A stretch of 64,000 nucleotides of DNA from Clonostachys chloroleuca (lineage: Eukaryota > Ascomycota > Sordariomycetes > Hypocreales > Bionectriaceae): contig JBANAY010000003.1 of the NCBI GenBank assembly GCA_037952775.1, forward strand, positions 12,028,001 through 12,092,000. Direction: 5' to 3'. Position numbers and translations under genes: made by a program. Positions 55,800 through 64,000 of the stretch are shown piece after piece (the stretch's first letter is position 1; each line of letters starts with the position of its first letter). The notes under the pieces were generated by a model. The model searched no databases. It had not been told where the DNA came from and saw only the letters and a list, made by a program, of their open reading frames with translations.

Positions 55800-57662
55800 C
55801 AGGCGGTTCGAAACTTGTGACTACATACGTCGCAGCAGGACAGGTTACAACACGAACTACGAGGCCTCTCCACCACCCTCCAGACCGTTGACGCAAACCT
55901 ATTTTCCAGTCGGTGTCTGAATGAGGAAGAAGCGTACATTAGACGCTGCAGGGCTGAGCCGGCGATTGGCGTGAGTCATCTCTGGCCCGATGGTGTGAGT
56001 GCGCACTTGTGGGCAAATTTGGCACTCAATTGCAGGGGAAATGACGAGGAAGGCTACGTAAATTCGAGGACCTTAAGCCCAAAGCGGCTCCGGCCTGACA
56101 AAGAATCAGATCTTCAACTGCAGAGCCCTACGCAAAGCCACCCCGCAGGGATGGTAGCCCCTCCCGCGAAGCTCTCGATGGGGAAGGCCCAAAAGTCGGA
56201 TTCGGTTCGGTGGGGGGAAGATTCTGCGGGCGGGTGCGTGTCCCGGGCTGCGATGGAGCGGATATTCGCATCTGCCTGCGTCGTAAGACTCGTCATCACC
56301 GCCTGGGCTTGTGTGGCGTGGTAAGCAGAGTTGGTTCTGTTTCTGCCTCAGACAGACGAGCATCTCATCCCGCGCGCGTCTCGTCATCACAAATGCATAT
56401 CAACATCGGTAGGTATGGTAAGTCTCGATCCAGTACCGGCTGTGATAAATCTCATCTGCGCAGTACCTTAGCGTCAGCCGGCATAGGCGCTTCGACGCAG
56501 CGTTACATGGGCTGGTCGGCACACTCACGATTACTCATGTTGAGTCGCAGCCCCTTTGCGAAATTGCATCGGCTAGTCGAGGCATATCACAACTTAATGC
56601 ATAGCCAGCCCTTCACGAGAGAGAGGGTGGGCAATGAGTCTCACAGCAAAGTCAATTCGGCCGAGATGGAATGCACATATCCCTGGCCGTCGAGCGGGAG
56701 CATGAGCGCCACCGCCGTCACCGCCTGAGCTAGAAGAGAGGCCTGTTTTCCGGGGCCAGCATGCAATCAATGCATTTGTTTGCTTTGTTTTCTTTTGCTT
56801 TGCTGCAATAATATGAACCATACGTCACCATGCCAAATTAGCTCTGGCTGCTTAGCAAGGGAGACGGCACGATGATTAGGGTGTCGTGGCTACGATCACA
56901 GCATCCATCAATGGGTAGGGTCAGCACTAGAGCCGACGTAGCGGTTGAACTTCCGGCGAACTATTGCCAAGATATTACCAAGTGTGGCCCGGGCCAATAC
57001 TGTTAGAACAGCCTGGCTACGGCGAGTGCAGCTTGGCCATGAAAGCAGGCCGACGTCAATGGCGTATGCCTATCTAGATGCTGGCAGCTTGATCATGGCA
57101 CTAGCTAGGAGAATGGCTCGTAAAAAGCACCAGGTGATTGGAGATTGGAACTGCCTCCAGCAGCCTGAGATGCGATGCCGTGAGATTGCGTGCAATAGCG
57201 ATGTCCCTGTCCAGCCGATCCTACTCTTCTATTAGACATAGCTTAGATGGAAACACCGAAGAGCCGACATTGAACATCACGCCTTCGACTCAAGCCTCCG
57301 ACTTCACTGGTCAACTTAACCTCCGCCCGGGCGATCAGGGTCCACAAGATTCTATCAAGTACGCTAAAGACAAGCCACGCCAGTTCAGCTTGTCGATCTT
57401 CGCTGCAAGAAGCTCAAAGCTTAGCTTAGCTTCAACACCGCTTGACCGTTCCCAGCTGATGGCCTCACGACTTGGGCCGAAGCGGTCAGAATCAAGTGCC
57501 AACTTGGCTAAGGCGAGCAGAGAAATAACGAGAATGGAGCCCACCCAGATTGTTCAAGATGCCTGGTGTAACTCATATAGAGCGCGGGCTGCTGCCGAGT
57601 CACTCACGACGCACCACAACCTCCCGCTCCTATAACACCTCCTCCAACTTCTCTAATTCGCA
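55800..57662. other. 1.9 kb gene-free region upstream of the PBP-fold gene
   Basis: No accepted gene lies here. The ORFs overlap on both strands without domain signal. The final ~70 bp before the ATG at 57663 are C/T/A-rich, like a fungal 5' leader. Confidence 0.45.
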
Positions 57663-58617
57663 ATGACTCGAGTCTGGACACTCTTCTCGGCCTTCCTGGC
57701 CTTGGCAGCTGCGCAGCAACCCGCAGCTATATATGACGGTGGTCTTGGTGACGGTACCAATGGCACCATCTCTCTACGCATTGGCAACGGCGGTGCCGGC
57801 CAGAGCGGCCTCGTTAAGGGTACATATATTAATTGCATCCAATCAACACCTTGAATACCTTACTAACCTTCCACAAGAGTTGGCCGATGCTTTCATCCAG
57901 GACAGCGTTGCCAACGGCAGCAAACCCTTCACTGTCGCATGGGTCACCAGTGATACCACTTACAGCATCGAGTACCTGAAGCAGGGTTCCATCGACGTCG
58001 GCATTACCTACAACTTCGCCGCTGAGGATATCGCTGTCAAGCAAGGCATCGCCAAGAAGGAGATCTACTATGCCTTCCGCGACCACTTCCTCCTGGTTGG
58101 TCCCAAGGCCAACCCCGCCAACATCTCGCAGGGCGACGACATCAGCACCATCTTCTCCAACCTGCACCAGGCTGCTGAGGGTGCTACCACCACCCCTCCC
58201 ACCCGTTTCCTCTCCCGGTACGACAAGTCTGCCACCAACATCAAGGAGTCTCTCCTCTGGGCTGGCATTGGCCAGGTCCCCTGGGCCACCGCCTACTCCA
58301 AGTGGTACCACCAGTACATTGGCTTCCCCATACAGGCCCTGACTGCTGCCATTCTTCTCGAGGAGTACACTATCACCGACCGCGGCACCATCCTCTCCAT
58401 CGATTCCGAGCTCCGTAACCAGACCGTCATCTACAAGGCTGGTTCTGACGATGCTAGCGACCCTTTGCTGAACCCTGCTCGTCTGCTCATTGGCGAGAAG
58501 GCTCCCAATCCGGAGCAGGCTACCAAGTTCGCCGAGTGGCTCGTCAGTGCCCGCGGCCAGAAGGTCATTACAAACTTCAAGAAGGATGGTCAGCAGCTGT
58601 ACAGTGGCGCTCCTTGA
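57663..58617 (+). CDS. Secreted bacterial-type substrate-binding (PBP-fold) protein
   Basis: The CDS is join(57663..57819, 57878..58617), 298 aa. The intron of 58 nt (GTACAT, branch ACTAAC, ACAAG) restores SGLVKELADAF. The N-terminus MTRVWTLFSAFLALAAAQQ is a clear signal peptide, cleaved probably after AAA or AAAQ. The rest resembles the periplasmic-binding-protein-like domain of tungstate/molybdate-type ABC substrate-binding proteins: RIGNGGAGQSGLVKEL, SIEYLKQGSIDVGITYN, FRDHFLLVGPKANPANI, SATNIKESLLWAGIGQVPWA, then a C-terminal KFAEWLVSARGQKVITNF. Fungi do not have the matching ABC importer, so the role is unknown. The gene is strongly biased to C-ending codons, which suggests high expression. 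It has one eukaryotic intron, so it is not recent bacterial contamination. Confidence 0.85.
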
Positions 58618-59196
58618 AGAAGAAAAAGTAGATTGGTAGGCAGCACCGCCTAATGGAATGCTTTCCCTGTTATGGTATCCGGTACAAAGTCAGATCAAAA
58701 GCCTATAAGCCTGTATTTAGTGCTTAATTTTTAAATGATAAAGGAGCGTTGTGTTATCCCATCATAGTGGTTGAAATTCCAGTTGATGTGATAGCCAACT
58801 AATGAAGTACAATTAGGTAGCTGCTTGTTCCTTTTGCGCAACCCTGTGTCTCTAGGCAATTTGTAAACCGTTTTAATGTGTGAATTCAAGTTGGGAGTTT
58901 TGTTAGACGAACTTAAATGTCTTGTTGATGAAAACGATACTAGAGTTTCAAGGATTGGGATAATGGTAGAACCAGTCAAAATCAAACATGGCACACTCAA
59001 GCCTCCATACAGCCTCAGACTTCAACACAGTATCAAAATAATTAATGTAGTTATTAATGTAATAAATAATATAGAATAATTTATTATTTTACCACTATTA
59101 TTTGAAATATTATTAACAAGAGAATGAGATCTCTAGCTTGCACGAAAAGAGCTCTGGTGTGCCATGCTTTATCTCAGCCGCTTGCCAGTATATGCG

Positions 59197-59240
59197 TTGC
59201 TGAGTCATCTAACCTGTGCGCAGGTTAGATGACTCAGCAA
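59197..59240. repeat. 44-bp hairpin element, copy 2 (perfect palindrome)
   Basis: Arm 59197-59216 (TTGCTGAGTCATCTAACCTG) and arm 59221-59240 are exact reverse complements around the loop TGCG. The second arm is identical, 20 of 20, to the right arm of copy 1 at 52911-52930, and the loop is the reverse complement of the loop there. Both arms contain the bZIP core TGASTCA. Confidence 0.9.
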
Positions 59241-59304
59241 ACCAGACCGGCGGAGTGTGTTCTACTTCATAGGTACCTACCTACCTACCTAGGTATGAGC
59301 GATG

Positions 59305-59375
59305 CTTCACATTCCTGACCTCACGGTAATGCAAGAATGTTCGCCCTGCAATCCCTGGGTCGAATCCCAGAACCG
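59305..59375 (+). pseudogene. Degenerate tRNA-like sequence with B-box
   Basis: GGGTCGAATCC at 59357-59367 matches the Pol III B-box GGTTCGANTCC at ten of eleven positions and sits in a CTGGG/CCCAG stem with a six-base loop. The preceding TGTTCGCCCTGCAATCCC resembles the anticodon arm of a tRNA. No good A-box or acceptor stem was found, so this is a relic or part of a tRNA-derived SINE, not a working tRNA. Confidence 0.35.
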
Positions 59376-59498
59376 ATTGCGATACATGATAGTAATTGGT
59401 TGCCGCAATCTTCCACAGAACACATCATCCTCTTGTGTTCGTTCACGACAGAGACTGATCTTATGGACAATAATAAATATAATTAACCTGAGATGCAA

Positions 59499-59580
59499 TG
59501 GTGACTTAGTGGTTGAGTTATTGTGTCATCCTTACATCTTACTATGTAAGATGATTGGCTGAAGGTCCCCCGGGTCCCCA
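59499..59580 (+). pseudogene. Degenerate tRNA-like sequence with A-box
   Basis: TGACTTAGTGG at 59502-59512 matches an A-box at ten of eleven positions and is followed by GGTTGAG, as in a D-arm. A hairpin of 8 bp (CATCTTAC/GTAAGATG, 59535-59553) sits where an anticodon arm would be. The T-arm region GGTCCCCCGGGTCCCC lacks the TTCGA core. It is probably a second broken copy or the other end of a SINE. Confidence 0.35.
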
Positions 59581-59616
59581 AAAAATATTTCTGCATGAAG
59601 CTCCAATCGAGCCTAT

Positions 59617-59624
59617 CGATAAGA
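59617..59624 (+). promoter_or_regulatory. CGATAAGA motif upstream of BMS1
   Basis: The octamer lies 116 bp upstream of the BMS1 ATG, followed 8 bp later by an AAAATTTTT run that resembles the rRNA-processing element of yeast. The role is inferred. Confidence 0.4.
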
Positions 59625-59739
59625 CGCTCCCAAAATTTTTGATGGCGGATACTCAGTCTCGGACGAATCTTCGCGACTCGAGGAATTATTGAACGACCAT
59701 TGTTACCGTGCGAGCGAGCGACATCCACAGCCGCCCATC

Positions 59740-62700
59740 ATGGAGCAACAAGTTCACAAACCCCACCGGAAATCGAAGGAGAAGAAGCCGGCGAAGCATA
59801 CTGGAGGTACGCGCTTCCGCTCATCTTCAAGACAGCACCCCAATACTGACAACCATTTCGCAGACAAGAATCCCAAGGCTTTTGCCTTTGCCAACCCTGG
59901 CAGACTTGCCCGTACAGCCGCCAGATCACAGGATGTAAGTTGGCTTCCCCCTTCCCAGTCAGCGCACGGATCTTGGACTTACCTCCCTCGTTTCCCACCA
60001 GATCAAAGAGAAGCGCCTCCATGTGCCCCTCGTCGACCGATTGCCTGACGAGGCACCGCCTCGCCTCGTCGCCATTGTCGGGCCTCCTGGCGTCGGAAAG
60101 ACGACTCTTCTCAAGTCCTTGATCCGCCGATACGCAAAGGAAACGATCACCGACCCCCAAGGCCCCATCACGGTCGTCACCTCGAAAAAGCAGCGCCTTA
60201 CCTTCCTCGAGTGTCCCAATGAGCTGGAAGCCATGGTCGACGTCGCCAAGATCGCGGACATTGTCCTGCTCATGATCGATGGCAACTACGGTTTCGAGAT
60301 GGAGACGATGGAGTTCCTCAACATCCTGGCCGCTACCGGTATGCCTGGCAACGTCTTCGGCATCCTCACACATCTTGATCTGTTCCGGAAGCCCCAGGCG
60401 CTCAAGGACGCGAAGAAGAGGCTCAAACGCAGGTTATGGACCGAGCTGTATCAGGGCGCACATCTCTTCTATCTCTCCGGTGTGCTGAACGGCCGCTACC
60501 CCGACCGCGAGATCCACAACCTCTCTCGTTTCCTATCCGTCATGAAGAATCCTCGCCCTCTGATTTGGAGAAACTCCCACCCATATTCCATCGTCGATAG
60601 CTTCCGGGACATCACCCATCCTACCAAGATCGAGGAAGACCCCAAGTGCGATCGATCCATCGTCTTATCGGGCTACCTCCGCGGAACCAATTTCTCTACC
60701 CAGGGCCAAAGAATCCACGTGCCTGGACTTGGCGACTTCACGGTTGCCAGCATGGAGGTCCTCCCTGACCCATGTCCAACCCCGGCGATGGATCAGGCTA
60801 TCGCAAAACTCACAGGAAAGACGGGTCGCCGTCGACTAGACGAGAAGGAGAAGAAGCTGCATGCACCCATGTCCGATCGAAGCGGGCTGAAGATTGACGG
60901 AGATGCAATCTGGATCACTCGAGAGAAGGGCTTTGCATTCAACAAGGATGATGAGGACGTTGAGCGTGGCGAGGGAGAGGAGATGATCGTAAATCTTCAA
61001 GCTGAGCGAAAGCTCCTTGGCCAAATGGACAGGGGCGTCCAGCTTTTCGAGGGTGGCGACCAGATCAAAGACGTGGCTGAAGAAGATGACACGGGGAGAA
61101 AATCACATCGATCGGCAAGAGTAGCTGATCAGGGCGACTTGGATGATGACGGTGCCTCGATAGGCGACAGCAGTGATGATGAAGATGAGGGGTCCGATGC
61201 TGAATTCGATGAAGGGAAGCTGGGCAAAATGTTCCGCAAGGGAGAAGACCAAGAAAATGGAGAGGGCGACGTAGCTTTTGCCGACAGCGACTCCGATTTG
61301 GGCTCAATATCAGGCGAGGACGACGAGGATGAAGAAGATTTCGATTCAGATGAGGAAGACGCTGCTCTGAGATGGAAAGATGACCTTCACGGCAAAGCCA
61401 TGAAGCTCCATGGCCGGAGACGGTCCTACTACACAAAAGACCTGGCGAGATACATGTACGACGACTCCCTCAGCCCCTCAGAAGCATTGAAGAGGTGGAG
61501 AGGCGAGGAGGACGAAGAGGAAGACATTGAGGAGGAGGATATCGAAGCATCCGATGACGAGGATTTCTTCAAGAAGACAAATCAAGAAAAGGAGGATACA
61601 GCCGAGGACAGGTTGATCCCCTCCTACGACTACGAAGACCTCGCTACCAAGTGGGCAATCAGGGACAACGTCCTAGCACTACAACGCAGGTTCGCAACCG
61701 GCGGCTTCGGCGGAGGCGACGAAGGCGGCGATGATGACGGTGACAATGATGACATGGATGGGTTTGGGGACGACGACGAGGATGACGAGGGCGATGGTGT
61801 CTTTGAAGACCTCGAGGCCGAGCAACCAACAGAGCCCCAGCAGCAGACCGCAGAAGAGATCGAAGCCGAGCGCAAGAAGAACGCGGCAAGGAAGGAGGAA
61901 CTGAAGCAGCGCTTCGAGGAAGAAGACAGAGACGGATTCCTCAACGACAAGGCCAACGCCCGACGCGACGGCGGCGACATCCAAGAGTTTGGCGAGGACG
62001 AATGGTACGACGCCCAAAAGGCCGTCATCCAGAAGCAGCTCGATATCAACAAGGAGGAGTTCGACAATCTGGACGAGCGCCAGCGCGAGGCCGTCGAGGG
62101 CTACCGCGCAGGCAAGTACGCCAAGATCGTCCTCGAGAACGTCCCCGCCGAGTTCGTCACCAGGTTCAGCTCGCGGACCCCCATCATCGTCGGGGGGCTG
62201 TCCGCCACCGAGGACCGCTTCGGCTTCGTCCAGGTCCGCATCAAGCGCCACCGCTGGCACAAGAGGATCCTCAAGACCAACGACCCCCTCATCTTCTCCC
62301 TGGGCTGGCGCCGCTTCCAGACCATGCCCATCTACAGCCTGTCGGACTCGCGCACACGCAGCCGCATGCTCAAGTACACCCCCGAGCACATGCACTGCTT
62401 CGGCACCATCTATGCGCCCCTCATCGCCCCCAACACGGGCTTCGTCTGCTTCAACTCCCTCGCCCCCTCCACCGCCGGCTTCCGCATCGCCGCCACGGGC
62501 ACCGTCCTCAGCGTCGACGAGTCCACCGAGATCGTGAAGAAGCTCAAGCTCACCGGCCACCCCTATAAGATCTTCAAGAACACCGCCTTCATCAAGAACA
62601 TGTTCTCCTCGTCCCTCGAGATCGCCAAGTTCGAGGGCGCCTCCATCAAGACCGTGTCCGGCATCCGCGGCCAGATCAAGCGCGCCCTCTCCAAACCCGA

Positions 62701-63286
62701 CGGCCACTTCCGCGCCACCTTCGAGGACAAGATCCTCCTCAGCGACATCGTCTTCCTCCGCGCCTGGTACCCCGTCCGCCCCCACCGCTTCTACAATCCC
62801 GTCAACAACCTCCTCGGCTGGCAGGCCATGCGCCTCACGGGCCAGGTCCGCCGCGACGAGGGGGTCGAGACCCCGCAGCTCAAGAACAGCCAGTACCGCA
62901 AGATCGAGCGCGAGAACCGCCACTTCAACCCCCTCCGCGTGCCCCGCGCCCTCGCCGCCGAGCTGCCCTTCAAGTCCCAGATCGTCGAGACCAAGCGGCA
63001 GAAGAAGGCCACCTACATGGACAAGCGCGCCGTCGTCACCAACGACCGCGAGGAGAAGAAGGCCCGCAGCTTCATGCAGGAGCTCCTCACCATCCGCAAC
63101 GACGCCGCCGCCAAGCGCAAGGTGAAGAAGGCCGAGAACCACGCCGCCTTCAAGAAGAAGATGGCTGCGAATGAGGAGAAGAAGGCTGCGAGGGAAAAGA
63201 GAGAGACAAAGGAATTCTGGCAAAAGAACGGAAGGAAACGAGGTCAAGGTGAGGATGGTGGTGGCGGTGGTAAGAGAAGGAGGTAA
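59740..63286 (+). CDS. BMS1: Ribosome biogenesis GTPase BMS1
   Basis: The CDS is join(59740..59806, 59864..59934, 60002..63286), 1140 aa; yeast Bms1 has 1183. Bms1 is a GTPase of the small-subunit processome and recruits Rcl1 in early 40S assembly. The N-terminus MEQQVHKPHRKSKEKKPAK and NPKAFAFANPGRLARTAARS is diagnostic. G1 is GPPGVGKTTL (about residue 71). A translation-factor-like domain follows, then a long acidic region with ASDDEDFF and SDEEDAALRWK-type repeats. The C-terminal RIBIOP_C domain starts near VLENVPAEFVTRFSSRTP, continuing GWRRFQTMPIYSLSDSRTRSRML. The terminal ~100 residues are Lys-rich. The 3' third uses C- or G-ending codons almost without exception, unlike the 5' half. 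A 541-aa antisense frame is a shadow of this bias. Confidence 0.96.
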
Positions 63287-63880
63287 AAAGCAAAAGAATT
63301 TCACATACGGACATTTATAGATACTACATTATATAGTACAAAAGTGGTTACAAACCCATCAAGTCAAAATACTTGGGACGCACATATGCTTTCTGGAGTT
63401 GGGGTTGAACGCATCTGGCAAACGGAAACTCGACTTGGAACTTGCTTAGAATTCTCAGGACCGTAGCATTAGTACTCATTAAACTCCCCAAAATACAAGA
63501 CAATGTCATTAGTCGAAGACCAGCCAGGCATCACATCCAGAAATGGAAGCGATGCGCTCATGAAGCCCACTCCCAGGCCGCTCCTCCCGATATCCCGAAA
63601 GTCGTAAAAGAAATGCAATCTCAGCCTCGCGCTCCTCAGTCCAAACTCGCAATGACCTACTGAAAACACTGCTCACTATACCCATACATGAACCGATGTC
63701 ATTCCATCAGCCAACGTCCTCCTCACAGCCTGTTTCTGTTCCTGCAGCAAGAGCACAAACGATAAGCTAACGAACCCTCACGGCACTCTCTTCTTGAAGA
63801 ACCTAACACTTGAGCTCAGAAGCGTGGTGAGCAATATAGCTCACCCGACACTTTACTCTGCGGCGACAGGTGCAGAGAGT
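63287..63880. other. Convergent intergenic region, BMS1 and partial gene
   Basis: These 594 bp lie between the BMS1 stop codon and the stop codon of the partial minus-strand gene. They contain only short chance ORFs. Confidence 0.45.
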
Positions 63881-64000
63881 TTACAAGAGAGATTCGGAAT
63901 CCTCCTTCTTCACGCCCCCGATAGGCTCGTCCGGAACGTCAGGCACATGGATCTCAGGAACCTTGGTTGGCTCTTCGGTGGGAGGGGAAGGGAATTCAGG
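63881..64000 (-). CDS. 3' end of a protein-coding gene (partial)
   Basis: Forty codons of a minus-strand frame run off the right edge and end in TAA at 63881-63883. The encoded tail is Pro/Glu/Asp-rich (PEFPSPPTEEPTKVPEIHV and PDEPIGGVKKEDSES), typical of a disordered, acidic C-terminus. The frame stays open to the window edge. No domain is visible, so the product cannot be named. Confidence 0.5.
   Translation of the reverse strand, partial: PEFPSPPTEEPTKVPEIHVPDVPDEPIGGVKKEDSESLL

Larger units (their letters stand above)
58618..59739. other. Intergenic region with AT-rich segment, hairpin and tRNA-like sequences
   Basis: 58700-59130 is AT-rich with TTATTAAT-type runs. It is followed by the second 44-bp hairpin, a (CCTA)n run at 59270-59292, two degenerate tRNA-like segments (59305-59375 and 59499-59580) and the BMS1 promoter with CGATAAGA at 59617-59624 and an AAAATTTTT run at 59632-59640. 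It is the most repeat-laden gap in the window. Confidence 0.5.

Noticed and set aside
58978..59175. Possible MITE with inverted ends (CATGGCACAC and GTGTGCCATG)
   Set aside because: The 10-bp ends match and the interior is AT-rich, but the match does not extend well and no target-site duplication was seen; kept as a note only.
61679..63304. 541-aa open frame on the minus strand
   Set aside because: It lies wholly within BMS1, is Leu/Val/Gly/Asp-rich and arises from the C-ending codon bias of the real gene.

Overview
The window is nuclear DNA of a filamentous ascomycete (Pezizomycotina). The GDI, NOG1, BMS1, GCP2 and ASK1 sequences look like those of Sordariomycetes, perhaps Hypocreales; this is judged by eye and not by a search. 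Introns are short (about 50-110 nt) with GTRNGT-type donors and CTAAC/CTGAC branch points. Many ORFs are broken by these introns, so the gene models below were built by joining exons on phase and family homology. No rRNA gene, intact tRNA, CRISPR array or complete transposon was seen.

Layout. 1-4280: no supported gene. 4281-7743: mitochondrial ribosomal protein uL29m (MRPL4) and Rab GDP-dissociation inhibitor, both +. 8270-10396 (-) NOG1, divergent from 10838-11542 (+) URA5. 11543-13751: no gene. 13752-15212 (+) DDI1, converging on 15536-17035 (-) RRP8. 17036-21042: a 4 kb gap. 21043-24120 (+) a Zn2Cys6 transcription factor, converging on 24402-25274 (-) proteasome alpha5 (PUP2). 26092-28965 (+) GCP2/SPC97, converging on 29684-33214 (-) a RAD5/HLTF-like SNF2-RING ATPase. 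34798-37265 (+) a disordered nuclear-type protein. 39280-42572 (+) a multi-KH RNA-binding protein, converging on 43928-45974 (-) IRC3-like mitochondrial helicase. 46380-48053 (+) an RRN5-like Pol I factor, converging on 48277-49286 (-) NuA4 subunit EAF7. 49816-52736 (+) a second gamma-tubulin-complex (GCP-family) protein, then 53488-54932 (+) DASH subunit ASK1. 55292-55486 (-) a small TATA-driven gene. 57663-58617 (+) a secreted bacterial-type periplasmic-binding-fold protein. 59740-63286 (+) BMS1. 63881-64000 (-) the 3' end of a gene that continues past the window.

The content is mostly housekeeping. NOG1, RRP8, BMS1 and the RRN5-like gene all serve ribosome production. GCP2, the second GCP-family gene and ASK1 all serve the spindle. 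An 8-mer, CGATAAGA, lies 116-213 bp upstream of the start codon of NOG1, RRP8, the RAD5-like gene, the second GCP gene and BMS1, and may be a shared promoter element.

The most unusual signals are: both PUP2 introns begin with GC rather than GT; an intron splits the DDI1 start codon (AT|G); a 44-bp hairpin carrying GCN4/AP-1-like sites occurs twice, once inside a diverged tandem duplication; two genes have apparent one-base frame breaks beside C-runs; and a pair of degenerate tRNA-like sequences sits upstream of BMS1.
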